Counted from the first letter of the stretch, positions 34,096 to 46,975 are shown. The stretch: DNA of 64,000 nt from Gymnothorax reevesii (GCA_029721435.1 CM056577.1:119656719-119720718); one strand, 5' to 3'. Notes: a model not told the origin generated them from the letters alone. Made by a program: numbers and translations.

Positions 34096-34921
34096 CTGAG
34101 GGAGGGGTGAAACAGAGGTCACCACTGATCCTACAAAAGTCAAACTGATTTAAAAAAAAACCCCATCCGCTACCCGACCAGTCAAAAACTCCAAGGGCCC
34201 GATTTTTCAGGTTACACTCTAGACGCTAACTGTTCTGCGTAGATTCAGACGCCGGTGTCAGTAAATTCAGTAATTTAATTGCCAAATAATTCTGTAATTA
34301 AATTTCCAAACATCTTGCTTCACTGGAATAATTTTCCACAGACTCTAACACAAATACTGATATAGAAGGCCTTAAATAGGTTCATGCACAATAAAAAATT
34401 AGTGATTTTAGAATTCGGTGCAAAGGGGTTAACCACTGACCCAAACCACAGCCATTCCATCACATGACCTTCAGTACTTCCCCTAGCTCCAATTAGCTTT
34501 GGCTCAAGTCAAGTTTCTCCACTACAACAGAGCTGAACTGTGTGGAAATTAGATTTGATAAATTTGTTCAAGACATCAGGAAACACATCAGCACTGAGTG
34601 GACAACACAGCTAAGTGAGGACACGGCCCCTGAGTCTTTAGCTCCGTCTGCCTTCAGAGCGGTGCATTTATTTCTCAGCGCCTCGAATGGGAGAACAACC
34701 TGCTCTCCCCCCTAACCGTTTACTTTTATGTTCTTGTTCTTCGGAGATGGTGTACATGTCCCACAGGGGAAGGAAAACCACTCACTTCCTGTATTTCCAT
34801 TTGCCACACAGACACACACACGTACACAAACAACACGCACACTCACATGTGCGCGCACACACACACACACACACACAGGCACGTACACACGCGCACACGC
34901 AGACACAGACATACGCACACA
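34096..34921. other. Putative SNX27 intron sequence; CA-rich at its right end
   Basis: No exon was seen. Degenerate CA repeats (about 34807-34921) form the target of the Tc1-like insertion that follows and resume after it. Confidence 0.5.
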
Positions 34922-36516
34922 TACAGTGCCCTCAATAATTATTGGCACCCCTGGTTAAGCTGTGTTAAAAGCCTTAAAATAAATTCAATTTTTATTGCAG
35001 AAGCATACTCTGAAAATTGTTGAAAAATGTAACCTTAAACTCAAGGGAATTTTAAGGAAAAAAAAAATATCCCTGACTAAGGAATAATTATTTTTCATAA
35101 AATCACCTGTTCCACAATTATTGGCACCCCTAACAATTCCTAGGAAATAAATGTAATTGAAGTATTTGTCATTTCTACAGTAGTTTACGAAGTTGATCAG
35201 AGTATCTAGGAACATTTAAATTAGTAATTCATCACTTCCTGTTTCCCTGAGGTACAAATATAACGTGACACAGAGGCCATTTCTCTTATCCACTCTTCAA
35301 CATGGGAAAGACAAAGGAACACACCATTCAAGTAAGGTAGATGTGTGTCGACCTTCACAATTGAGGCAATGGCTACAAGAAAATAGTCACTCGCCTGCAC
35401 CTGCCCATAACTACTGTCAGAGGAATCAATAAGACGTGTAAAACAACCGGAACAGTGGTAAACAAGCCTGGAAAAGGACGCAAGGTTATTTTGCCGCCAC
35501 TCACAGTGTGGAGGATGGTAAGAGAGATATAAATTCTCCAAAGCTCACCGTTAAAGAATTGCAACAAATGGTAGCATCTTGGGGTCACAAAGTCTTGAAA
35601 ACAACCATCAGGCGTAATCTACGTGCCAAAAAGCTGTTTGGGAGGCATGCACGGAAAAAAACCTTTCCTCACTCACAATCATAAACGCAAACGTCTGGAG
35701 TTCGCTATTCGGTACTGGAACTTCAACTGGGACTCGTCAGATGAGACCAAGATAGTGTTTGTTGCCAAAAAGTGGGTCTGGCGGAACACAAAAGATGAGT
35801 ATGCAGAAAAGCACCTCACGCCCACTGTGAAGTAAGGGGGAGGATCAGTTATGCTGTGGGTCTGTCTCTCTTCCAGAGGCTGTGGGAACCTTGTTAGGGT
35901 GCATGGCATAATGAACGCTTTGAAATATCAGGACATTTTAAATAAAAATCTGGTGGCCTCTGCCCGAAAGCTGAAGATGGGTCGTCACTGGGTCTTTCAG
36001 CAAGATAATGACCCTAAACATGTGGCCAAATCTACACAGAAATGGTCCACCAGACACAGAATCAAGCTCCTCCCATGGCCATCTCAGTCCCCAGACCTCA
36101 ACCCCATTGAAAACCTGTGGAGTGAGCTGAAGAGGAGAGTGCAGAGGAGAGGACCCAGGTCACTGGATGATTTACAGAGATTGTGCAAAGAGGAATGGTT
36201 GAAGATCACTCTTTCTGTATTCTCCCATCTTGTGGAACATTATAGGAGAAGATTAGGTGCTGTTTTGTTGGCAAAAGGGGGTTGTACAAAGTACTAAAAT
36301 CAGGGGTGCTAATAATTGTCGCACACATGATTTGATGTAAAAGAATAATTTCTTATAGTGGGATTTTTTTTCCCCACTGAATAAATGCACTTGAATTAAA
36401 GGTTGGATTTTCCTATTTTTTTCATTGTGGTCCTATATTATTCAGAAAAAAACTGAATTTACTAGAAGCTTAAGAACATCATAACCAGGGGTGCCAATAA
36501 TTATGGAGGGCGCTGT
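34922..36516 (+). mobile_element. Tc1-like DNA transposon, full length, inserted in a CA repeat
   Basis: The termini are inverted repeats (left tacagtgccctcaataatta; right, reverse complemented, tacagcgccctccataatta), and the internal copy 'attattggcacccct' recurs near both ends. TA flanks both sides, with CA repeat beyond each. At 1.6 kb it is full length. Confidence 0.95.
35302..36297 (+). pseudogene. Tc1-like transposase relic (DD34E), near complete
   Basis: The gene starts MGKTKEHTI at 35302 but meets a TAG at 35338-35340. The rest is readable with further damage. From 35623 a frame covers the start of the catalytic domain, including WDSSDET; an in-frame TAA at 35833-35835 interrupts the glycine-rich stretch. 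From 35851 the frame runs to 36297 with FQQDNDPKH and SPDLNPIENLW, the second Asp and the Glu 34 residues apart. The encoded enzyme would excise and insert the element at TA. This copy is younger-looking than the one at 22.4 kb but clearly inactive. Confidence 0.92.
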
Positions 36517-37009
36517 ACACACATGCACAGACAAACACTTATGCCCCGTACTTCCCCAGCCGTGAGAAAGTAATGGGTGCGCTCACAGAGGCTGTACAGG
36601 GAGTTGTTCACACGGAGTTCTTCTCATGCTCCGCTGCATCAAATTAAAACCAGAGGAGGTCCCGCAGGGGCAGGAAAAAAGCCCACTTCCTGCAATGCCC
36701 CGTACACACTCACGCTCCCCCACAGCTCTGGTTTTATTATTCTGATGGGGACTAGAAAATTATTTTAATGCCAAAACCCTACATTTGTACCCTGAAACCA
36801 TAAAATCAACCCTATTCTTAACCCCGTCCCAAACACAAACCATAATTTTATTCCCAACCAACTAATTTGCAAAAAAAAAAAAAAACAAACAAACAATTTC
36901 TACCTTCAATTGACACCTATCCTTAACCTACAGCGTAACTCTGATACCTGAAATCTAGACCAGGTCCTAACCATAACCTCAGTGGGAACTCGAATACCTT
37001 AAATTTAGA
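36517..37009. other. No gene; 'cctaaccataacc'-type low-complexity sequence
   Basis: The phrase 'ccaggtcctaaccataacctcagtg' at about 36959-36983 recurs on the other side of the next element (about 37586-37610). It looks like a degenerate local tandem repeat into which the element inserted. Confidence 0.5.
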
Positions 37010-37590
37010 CCAGGGCCCGGTTGTTCAAAGCTGCGTTAATTTTAACCAGTAATTAAGTCTAAACTACAGCATAAATATATCTGAATAAAAGCACAGATGC
37101 TTGTATGTTTTTGGTGCATTCTGTAGGTTTCCCCCTGATTACCTTCGCCAGCGACTTCGCTGACGAAGGTAATGTTTTGATCCCCGTGTATTTATTTGTT
37201 TGTGTGTGTCTGTATGTGAATTGAATAACTCAAAAAGTACCGAACGGAATTTCATAAAATTTGGTGGTTTGATTTGGCATGACCTGAGGATCAATCGATT
37301 AGATTTTGGGAGTGATCGGGTCAAAGGTCAAGGTCAAGGCCACGAAAAGGTCAAAACCGACTTTCGGCCATATCTCGGTCAATTTTTATCCGATCGGCAT
37401 GAAACCAACGCCAGTGGTGAGGGATTCAGTGGCGTCGGCGAAGGTATGCGCTCTACCGAGTGCCCGTTCTAGTTAATTTAAGTATTGAAGAGCACTTGTG
37501 AGAATCTCATTTAGAGAATGGTCATAATGTCAAATGCTTAGCGCTAACCAGCCGTTCAAGTTAACGCAGCTTTGAACAACCGGGTCCTGG
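37010..37590. mobile_element. MITE with about 30-bp inverted termini, split by a later insertion
   Basis: The left arm 37010-37039 (ccagggcccggttgttcaaa...) and right arm 37561-37590 (...tttgaacaaccgggtcctgg) are inverted repeats with few mismatches. Without the nested insert the element would be about 240 bp. The superfamily is not assigned. Confidence 0.75.
37137..37475 (+). mobile_element. Helentron/Helitron-like non-autonomous element nested in the MITE
   Basis: The 5' part carries the hairpin 'ccttcgccagcgacttcgc...gaagg', and a matching inverted 'ggcgtcggcgaagg' lies near the 3' end (sub-terminal inverted repeats). The 3' end has a hairpin (gcgctctaccgagtgc) followed by a ctag-type terminus, then 'tt'. 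These are hallmarks of Helentron-associated short elements. No target duplication is expected or seen. Confidence 0.5.
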
Positions 37591-38547
37591 TCCTAACCAT
37601 AACCTTAGTGTTAAGTCTAGAGCTAAACCAGCCCTTGGCCCAGAATTATACATTTTCCTTATGGGGACCCCAAACACTCACCCCACAGTACTGTTTTTTC
37701 TCTCTCCAGATTTTACAACACTTCTGGGGTCTTCATGTCCTCACAATCATAGTTAAACACATACACGCATTTTTTTGTCCCCACATGCATAGTAAAACAA
37801 TTACACACATTTTTGTCCCCCACAAGTACAGTCCTAAAAGTAAACACACAAGCATGTATGCAATGCATCCAGTGTTTTCCCAATAGTTCATGTAGTTCAA
37901 GTGCCAGTAACCTGGAGAGGACAGACCACCGTTTCACCGCTTTTCATTCCTGTCTTTTCCCAGTTAACACCACAGTCAGTCGTCGATTGCTCTGGAAACG
38001 CAGCATGTCCTTTTTCAGAAAAACCTCCTCAACAAGTAACAAGTACTATCAACAAGTGCTGATTTGGCATGCAAGATGTGAATGAAACATAACACTGAAT
38101 GTTATATAACAGTTTGTTTTCCCAGTTTTGCCCAGTGAAATGGCGAAATTTTTTGTACTGAATCACCCAAAACAAAGTCTTGCGCTCAAACTTTATACAT
38201 AGCTGGATATAGTGCGGGGGGTCTGTACGACACCCACATAAAAACCACATCTGTAGTCCATTCTACACTCAGTCTTGAAAATTGATGAATACATTACATG
38301 AAACAGAGACTTTGGAAGCAAATGAAAATGCTAACTTTTTTCCTCGCCAAAAAATGATGAAAGCAAAACTTTTCAGGCACAAACATGTTTCTTGTGCCGA
38401 TGGAAAACTACCATTTCAAATAACAAATGACCAATTCCATACTAGAAACTGAAAAAATGCTTAGAGATTTTTTTTCCCCTTTTACTGACTGTTCTATTAC
38501 GATTAGTAACCCAGAATACCCACGTCATTTAAAAGCCATTTCAAAAG
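37591..38547. other. No gene recognised
   Basis: Continuation of the 'cctaaccataacc' sequence, then unremarkable AT-rich DNA. Confidence 0.5.
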
Positions 38548-39079
38548 CCAGCATCTCTGATGGTATGGGGATGCATTAGTGCATATGGTGTGGGACACTT
38601 GCATGTTTTAAAAAGCACCATGAATGCTGAAAGGTATATAAAGGTTTCAGAGCAACATATGCTCCCCTCCAGATGACAACTATTCCAGAAAAGGCCTTGT
38701 GTATTTCAGCAGGACAATACAAAACCACATACTGAGGCTATTACAGCAGCATGGCTTCGTAGTAGAAGAGTCCTTGTGCTGAACTGGCCTGCCTGCAGCC
38801 CTGATCTTTTCACCGATTGAGAACGTCTGGCGCATAATTAAACGGAAAGTCCGTCAGAGACCCAAAACTCTCCAGCAGCTGGAAGCCTGTGTTAAATAAG
38901 AGTGGGATCAAATTCCAATTACTTAACTCAAGAAACTTGATTTCTCAGTTTCAACATTTGCCATGTAATCTCTGTCCTATTATGAATAAAATACTGGCTG
39001 TTGCGTTTTCAAAGTCATTGCATTTTGATTTTATTCACAATTTACACTTTTTCCCAACTATTTCTGAATTGGGGTTGTA
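38548..39079 (+). mobile_element. 5'-truncated Tc1-like copy, same family as 22381-23983
   Basis: It follows the minus strand of the 22.4-kb copy closely ('gcatctctgatggtatgggg', 'tttcagcaggacaat', 'gattttattcacaatttaca') and ends with the same terminus 'ttctgaattggggttgta'. Only the catalytic C-terminal half and 3' end remain, with stops and frameshifts. Confidence 0.9.
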
Positions 39080-40546
39080 TAAGAAAAAATGGATTTGTCA
39101 TTTTGATGTTTTTTCCCCAATATGGTGTTAGTTATGACGTCACTGTACACTGATATCGAACAAGATGTTTATTTGCTTAATTTCAAAATAATCGGGGGGT
39201 TGTATTCGAAAAACCCTAGGTTGGGCGAGGATTAATGGTATCAGTCACCTATTCAGAGAGGTGAGTTAAAGGAATTATTAAAGATATTTTTGAAAGTAAC
39301 ATCTGCCATGTCTGAGTATTTCTTTAGTTTTTGCATCATACAGACAGAAAAGAGTAGACTGTCCTGACTGACTGTCTCACGCATGAACACACACTGTTTT
39401 ATGCACTGTTCGTGGTTTTTAAGAGCCAGTTTTTCTAAGAATCAGGCAGAGGGTGATATATGACGCCTAAAATTTTTGTTGGTGAAAAATGGTTGGTTCA
39501 GTAGAAAAAATGCAAATTTTTAGGTGCCAATACCCTTTGGTTTCTTTTTTAGGGAGTACCAGAAGGGCCAAGGATTCAGAGATGAGATATGAGCGCTGAA
39601 AAAAAAAAAATTTCAAAAAAAGTTTTCAAAAGCAATTATATCATTGCGCCAACAACAGCCCACATTCATTTTCACAAATGTAAATCTAATGTGAGTAGGG
39701 CTCATAATAATCTGAAAATGATTGTGGGCTGTCGAGGGCGCTGCAAGATGCATTTGAGCTGTAATATCAGGGGCATTTCCAGACTATGCCCTCAAGAGCC
39801 CAAGGCCTTTTATTCATAATATGATACTATGGGATGTCCTTTTCGTAATCAACACAAATTAAGCACGGGATGTTGAGGGCGCAAGAATATAGGAGGCCCT
39901 TCACTCAGGGGAAAAAAACGAAATTTGGCATTTAGGGATGGCAAAGTTGTTCATGTTCCCTCATCCGATTTTGATGAACCCTTTTCTTTTGGGTAACTCA
40001 ATACGTCTCTTAACTGTGATGAGGAGATTTGTCTTTGAAATTCTTTCCTTTAACCAGACAGATCCTCTTGCTGCTACATGTCTCAGAACAAAAGAGTCGA
40101 ATAGTTAAGATGCCACGTGATACTCCACTTCCGTGCTCGAGTACGGTTGCTTTCACATTCGGTGCCAGTACGGACGACGCGTGCCTGAGTCCGCCTCTTC
40201 CGAGCGAACTCGCACACCATGCCCGAGAACGGTACGCTGTTGTTCACACTTCGCAAATAAACCGGACTTAAGGGTCATGTGCACTCGGATCCGCGCCCGA
40301 GTCCCTGGTGTGAAGCACCCTGAGGCTACATGCAGCAGTTGGCAATGGAATGATGAACTGATAGTGATTTGTGTTACTAGTAAGTGTGTTTCATGGTTCA
40401 CATCTTGTCATTTCTCAATCATTCTGAGCTTTATCTAGTGATTTGTGTTCTCTTTGTTACGGTAGAATTTCAAACTGTGTTCTGAAGAAAAGAAGTTAGT
40501 AAATAATGAGGCAGGAAAGGTTGAAGGGATTTTACAGATAATAGTT
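39080..40546. other. No gene recognised
   Basis: A CpG-richer block at about 40120-40320 with repeated 'ctcgagt/cccgagt' phrases may be a small element, but no termini could be defined. Confidence 0.45.
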
Positions 40547-41108
40547 GTCTCGTACAACAGATATTTTGTCCCGTAAGACAGGTGTGGAATTATCACAGGA
40601 CCAGAGCTAACTTAGGGGACCTGAATTGTTACAAAGCTATCAGTTATTATTTATTTTGCTTCAGCTATTCAAGTTTCAAGTGCAATAACAGGTGGGGCAG
40701 TGCTTCAGTAAAAACCTGAGCTCAATTCAGAGCGTCCCGTACAACAGATTTTTTTCACCCTGTTGAATTCATGTCTTGTTGATTTTTTTAAAAATAAAAC
40801 TGCTTTAACACAATACAGCAGACTTTCTTCAATATTTTCAGGCTATTTTCCAAAAGTTTTCTATAGCCAATTCACAGAGTTCTTGAAAAAACTTCGTTGA
40901 AAAAAAAAAAAAAAAATAGTGATTTCTCTGCATCCCGTACGACAGATCGCATTTTTGCTCATTTCACCCCCAAAAATAGAAACAAACCAGTTTGATCATT
41001 AAATAATGTTGAAGTATGGGAACACATTTTAAAGGTCACAGCCTGCTTTAAAGCCAGTCAGCATTTCATTTTCTGGATGAAAAATAGTCTGAATGTCCCG
41101 TACGACAG
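40547..41108. repeat. Recurring motif CCCGTACRACAG, five occurrences
   Basis: Copies are at 40547-40560 (variant gtctcgtacaacag), 40568-40581 (gtcccgtaagacag), 40734-40747, 40932-40945 and 41095-41108. The last four are spaced about 163-198 bases apart, and the sequence between them is too diverged to align by eye. The motif is not a simple repeat and its meaning is unknown. Confidence 0.6.
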
Positions 41109-43272
41109 GCATGGAATCGCCCAAATAAATGATCACAGAAACAATAAAGTATTCAAGTAAAAGTGCACAGAATAAAAATATCTAATATAACTGGTTTTCA
41201 AAATGCATGTCACACAGTGACATGGATTATAGAGCAATCATCTCACTCATAATGTTGAGTCAGGTGTCATTCGAAAGCTAAAATGCTAAGGATTACAGAA
41301 GTACGTGTTTCCAGTCTATGAAAAGCAGATTAGTGGATAAATGTTTTTCACAAATGAAATCATGCAAAAAATCAGCATTTGCAAAATTCAGCTCCAAATT
41401 TTAAGATTCAGTCTTCTATCAGACATGGGCATACTTCATAATTGTGTGTTTGTAAGCATTGGAAATGAGAAATCGTGTTGATTGCTGCAATAGAAATATT
41501 TTGACAGAGCATCCAAGACAGAGGAATTGGACGCCGATCATTGGTCCTCCAAGGGTTAAGCAAGACAAGCATGCATGGACAAGATTTAAATTCGGCTCCC
41601 TTAAACAAGCAAGGCTCTGGCAGCTTAATGCAAACAGTTCCTCAGGAACAGATAGAACTGCTTGTGAAGGACACTGCTGTAGAAATACCAAAAATAAAGC
41701 ACCACAACTGAACCAGGTAAGAAGGTTCTAGAAAGTAATGGACAGCAGTAAACATAACGGGTAAGATTTTGTTGATAATGAACTGCCACAAAAATCAATA
41801 AAGAAAGCTTGTGGAGGTTAGCTACAGTAACTGCATGAGGTGAGGTGACATGCACTACACATGCACTGGTACACATGCACTGAGGTCCCATCCTCATCTA
41901 GGTCGGTGCTATGACACTGCATAAGGCAAGGTTATGCTGTGTCTGTGATGGTCCTGCCCTGGCGGCCCTACCCCTGTTGTATTCTTCGCCTCCACCTTAA
42001 CGAGCTACACCTGTTCCCCGATTACCAAGAATCTAAACCAAAGCCCTTCCAGGAAGAAAACAGGATATAGGAGTAATCTCTTTACACCTGAGAGTTGCCA
42101 AGCCAATTTTTCTTCTGTAAGAGTCTCAGGGTTGCATTTTCTCAGAAACTTGAAACTCGGCCACGGCACATGTCTGGTGTTCCGAGATAAGAGAATAAAG
42201 CTTCAATGTATACTGTGGAGCGCCACCTATGGGAAGAACTCTTCACACCAGCTAAGTGCCATAGCAATACCAGTGTTTTCAAAGAGTACTAGGGGCACTG
42301 ATTCCATTTCAGAAGATTCTGTTGTGGCACTTTTCTGGTGTTGCGAGATCTGACACATGGGTAGGCAGCGCCACCTACGCGGATTGATTCTGCAATTTCA
42401 CCCCATTTTGCCCCAGGGAATTGGGAAAGAGGTAAAAAGTGCCATTCAAGCTCCACATTCGATGAAAGTATGATGGAACGGCTGCAACCAGAGCAAGGGT
42501 GAAAGCTGTAGCTGTTTGGTGTTGACTTTTATGAGGCCCCCAACATTCTTACGAATAATGCTTAAATTGGGGGTACCAGCTTTTTTCTAGAATGTCGATG
42601 GCCACTGAACCAAAATGGTTGAGAGTGCCATGGAAACTTTTGGTGCCTTTAGTTAAGCCCTGAGGAGGGTTTCAATAAATGCTCGCACAGCCTCCATATC
42701 TGTCAGGTGTCCAGAGCAAATCAGCCCAATAAACAGCTATAGAATTAATTATGGCCCTTTTCGGAGGAAAAAAGTTCATCACACCATGAAAGTGCCATTG
42801 GTATGGCAACTTTATTCCACTCACCCTCCACCATGAAGCCTAAAACAGAAGCATTCAGTGTGGCACTATCTTGGTGTTGGTTATGAATGGAGTAAGAAAC
42901 TTTGAAGAAATGTGGTAACTTTCCCTGGTGATGGCACCGCACACCAGGGTGAAAATCAGACCGCGCTTTCACATTTGGAAGGTTCACGTATCCTAGGATA
43001 AGAGGACATCATGACTTGTGTGGCATATATGAACAATAAACCACAGTATTCCAGCCAGAATTTGCTGTTTATCTCAATTCTGACCCTGACAGCCTCACTA
43101 CCAGGGGGCGCTGTCACCAAACCGTTGCAGATGTGGACCCGCCGCCTTGGGATTGTCCGTCATACATGCCATAGTAAGCTTCTACTCTGCCTCAGCCAAT
43201 TCTGAGATGTCAACTCTACAACCAGTGCCATTCTCTCAGAATATGGCTCTTAACCACTAACAGGAAGTCATA
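41109..43272. other. No gene recognised; one CTCF-like motif
   Basis: Unremarkable sequence. The plus strand at 43098-43112 (ctaccagggggcgct) is close to the CTCF core. Open frames here are short and lack resemblance to anything. Confidence 0.45.
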
Positions 43273-43600
43273 TATGGGAATCTATTGGCACTGTGACTTT
43301 GGCCTTTAAGTGACCTTGAAAGGCCAAACTCAGCATCATCAGTTTTCCGAGTGCTCTCGCAGCCAAATGGTGCTAGATAGACCCATACTTACTATTGAAG
43401 ACTAATGGGAAGTTATTCATGGGGAATTTACTGACACCGTGACCTTGATCTTCAAGCGCCCTTGAGAGGTCAAAATGGCCAACCTTCATATTCTGAGGGT
43501 CTGTAAACTGGGAAGCCGGCAGAGATAGGCCCTATGTTATGCCCAATCACAAAGAGGAAAACCTATATGGGGAGACTAATTGCACCATGACATTCACCCA
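43273..43600. repeat. Diverged tandem duplication, unit about 145-150 bp
   Basis: The phrase 'atgggaatctattggcactgtgactttggcctttaag' at about 43275 recurs as 'atggggaatttactgacaccgtgaccttgatcttcaag' at about 43420, each followed by 'gaccttgaaaggccaaac' or 'cccttgagaggtcaaaat'. A third partial copy starts at about 43567. Confidence 0.6.
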
Positions 43601-43649
43601 GACGTGGCGTTGACGGCGCGGGCGGGGTGATGTGGCCTTCCGGACACAC

Positions 43650-45915
43650 CCTCTAGTTTTCATTGTATTTGGCAACCTCTCAAAGGTAATGTAACATTTT
43701 GGGATAAAATTTTCCTTATTGATGATGTTGAAAGCATATGGGCATACTTTTCTCATGGTTTTAAAGAAATTATTGATAGACCTGCTCCTTCGTGTAAATT
43801 AAGGGCGAAGGGCAGAGACAACCCCTGGTTTACTTTGGAGTTTTCCAGTCTCATGCATGAGAGAAACCAGGCCTGGGAAAAGGCAAGGATGACAGGATCC
43901 AACATTGATTGGCTCCATTTTAGGCGCCTGAGAAACCACTGAACCTCACTAATTAAAACCTCAAAATCTGAATACGATCTCTTGGTCACTACTGAAAATT
44001 CAAAAAATCCAAGAAAATTCAGAAAAGCAATTAAATCCTTTTCTACTCTGGATAAACAAGGCTGCTGCCTTGTATAGAAACAGCTAATGGCACTGTTTCA
44101 GACAGACCGACCATGTTGAATTGTTTCAATGAGCATTTTGTGTCCTGTGGTTTATTCTATGATTCTCGATCAAAATCTGCTTCTGCAAATGCTGCAGTTT
44201 CTGAGTCAGATCAGGTTGGCATAAGTCAATCCTTCTTTTTTACTCCATTTTCTGCTGACAAAGTGCGTGAAGCTCAAGGCAGGCTAGACACTAAAAAAAT
44301 TGCAGGTCCTGACAATTTTGAACCATTTTCCAAAATTAGCAGCAGACTTTCCAGCAGAACCACTCACTTATATTTTCAGTCTCACAATAAGCACTAATGT
44401 GATTCCTAAAACATGTAAATCAGCCTATGTTGCCCCTCTGATAAAAGGGGGAGATGCTAATTCATTAAATAACTATACGCCAATCTAAACTGTCAGTTCT
44501 CGACAAAATCCTCGAACAATTTGTCAGTGAACAGCAGAAGGCAAAAATGACTTACTGTGCGATCACCAATCTGGCTTCAGGAAGCCACATGACACTATAC
44601 TGCTACTATGGAAGTAGTCAATGACATCACAGCATACTGGATAAGAAACAGAGTTGCGCAGCTCTGTTTACTGACCTAACCAAAGCTTTTCATACAGTTC
44701 ACCATTCTATTCTGAAACAGGCTAACCAATATTGGAATATCCAAACAAACTGTGGGATGGTTTGCAAACCATTTCTCTGAAAGATCTCAATGTATCCAAT
44801 TTGATGGGCTCACTTCCTACTGGTTAAATATTACAAATGGAATCCCCCAGGGATCTGTTTTGGTTCCTCTAGTATTTTCAATTTATGTTAATAATTTGGG
44901 ACAACATGTAGAAGGCGCAAATTTTGTTTTTATACGGATGATACAGTGATCTATTGTGCTGGCTCCACCATTATACAGGCTCCTACCAAATTGCAGAATG
45001 TTTTTAATATTATACAGGTTCACCGGTCACATTTAAAACTGGTTTTAAATGCTGACAAAACAAAAGTAATGCACTTCTCCAATTCTAGACAGAAGTCAGT
45101 AAACAGTAAGGATATTTTTACTGCTGGGGAAAAGAAGTGAGAAGTTGTCTCCAGTTTTAAATATCTTGGTATCTGGCTTGATGATTGTCTTTTAAACCCC
45201 AGGTTGAAAATCTGGTTAAAAAACTGAGATCAAAGTTGGGGTTTTATTATAGAAATAAGTCCTGTTTCCCTTTTGGGGAAAGACAGAAACTAGTTTCTGC
45301 TACTTTTTTTAATCAATTATTGACTATGGTGACCTTTCATACATGCATGCACCTGCACATTGTTTACAAAAGTTAGCGTTAATCGCAGTCCATTGAGATT
45401 TGTGACAAACTAAAGCCCTTAATCACCATTGTACACAAACTCCCTTCTTAGATTTGTTCCTTGATTGCACTGAAATCTGACTGTAGATATAATTTGAGAT
45501 CTAAAGATGCAAATTTATTGTCTGTCCCAAGTACACGGACCAATTTGTGAATGACAACTTTTAAGTGCTCTGCTCCCCTCACCTGGAATAGTCTTCAAAA
45601 AGATTTGAAACAAAGGGAATTAGTTTCTTTGTCAGATTTTAAATTTCATATTAGTACGATGGTGAATAAGTTGGTACTTGTTTACGCCCATAGTTATTTA
45701 ATGCAAGTCCACTGTTTAATGAATATTTTTTATGACCATCGTAGCTTGAGTTTGTCAACATCTTAGTGTGTACATTGTATGTTTTCTTGTAATTGTCATG
45801 TTGTCTGTAATACCTTATGCTGCCATTTTGGCCTGGTCTCCCTTGAAAAAGAGATAATTGATCTCAATGGGACTACCTGGTAAAATATGGGTTAAATAAA
45901 AAAAAAAAATTAATA
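43650..45915 (+). mobile_element. 5'-truncated LINE (non-LTR retrotransposon), degenerate
   Basis: It contains decayed reverse transcriptase and ends with 'aaaagagataattgatctc', 'ggttaaataaa' and an A-rich tail (45896-45917), a 3' end common among fish LINEs. The endonuclease domain and 5' end are missing. The clade was not decided (L2/CR1/Rex-like). It lies in the putative last SNX27 intron, opposite to the gene. Confidence 0.85.
43690..45766 (+). pseudogene. LINE reverse transcriptase relic
   Basis: Recognisable blocks appear in changing frames. The linker upstream of the polymerase has RDNPWFTLEFSSLMHERNQAW at about 43810-43870. The template-gripping motif GIPQGSVL is at 44839-44862, followed by PLVFSIYVNNL. 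The catalytic box is Y-T-D-D at 44931-44942 (family YADD), followed by LVLNADKTKVMHFS. The catalytic box lies in a different frame from GIPQGS, and stops are frequent, so no polymerase can be made. Confidence 0.85.
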
Positions 45916-45917
45916 AA

Positions 45918-46975
45918 AGTAACATTAAACCGCAGAGACTTGAAATAAGTAACGATGGATTGTGGAAGTGCTAAAAAGACAGTTTTTCTAACTTGGCAAT
46001 AAGTTCTGGTGCTCTGAAAATGAGGTTATGGGAGCTTGCAGCTTATAAAACGCTGCCTGTGGACACAGGCCCTGAAGCAAGCGTCAACATTAGCTGAGAA
46101 AAAAAGCCTGCTAAATCTGACAAGTTAGTAGCTTCTTATCAGGTAAATCAATAAGAATCAAACATAATGCGCCAGAGTTTGGATGTTGTAATAAAGGTAA
46201 TTAATCAGTAGGTCTAGATCTATGACGGTAAGATTGTACCATAAGCTCACGATCGTCAATGTTCTGTACTTTCATTTTTGCAACCACAATTTGTAATGGT
46301 ATAATGTACCAATTTTAAATGGGAAATGCACTCTTTAGAAGACGTTTTTTTTTTTTTTTAACTAACTTCTATCATCAATAACCTACTAAGGCAATTAAAC
46401 AAAAACAAAGCAGACAGAGCTATCGGTTTCAGATTACAGGCTGCCAATGCTACTCTCATTACACTTTTTTTTTTAAACGAATAATTGTGATCATGATGTC
46501 CTGTCTTGTTCTATGTTATTATTTGAGCAGTTTAATATACCAATGAAAATTTAGGACACCAGTTTTCATTTTGGGCCAGTAAAAATACATTTCTAGTTGC
46601 TCAAAAAGAATGTAAGAGTCAAGCACTGTTACAACCGTGTCACATAAAAGTGCTTGTGTAAGTGACAAGACTGTTAAAACCACATAAGGAGACTTGTGTA
46701 AGTTACACACCAAAAGAACTATCAGACATAAAGGCTCATATAATTTTTAGACTGCTAAAACAGGCAGATAAGGGGTGCATAGGATATAACTTGCTGTAAA
46801 ATTGCCAGATAAGAATATAAGTAAAGATGATAAACCGTAATAATGGTCAGAGAAAAAAGCCTATGCAGGTTATAATCTACAATAGACAATAGTTAAATGC
46901 TTGTGTTAGTTATGAACTGCTACAACCATCACATAAAAGAGCTTACGCAGGTTAAAAACAATTACAGAAAAAGAG
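45918..46975 (-). other. Sequence downstream of the short SNX27 ending; no exon seen
   Basis: AT-rich. If the intron-retained form of SNX27 is used, this would be its 3' UTR. No other element was recognised. Confidence 0.4.

Noticed and set aside
33077..34148. Many overlapping open frames rich in Thr/His or Cys/Val
   Set aside because: Both strands simply translate CA/TG dinucleotide repeats.
40547..41108. CRISPR-like array
   Set aside because: The motif is only 12-14 bases, spacing is irregular and too long, and the genome is vertebrate.
43690..45766. Active LINE
   Set aside because: The catalytic box and GIPQGS lie in different frames, stops are numerous and the 5' half is missing.
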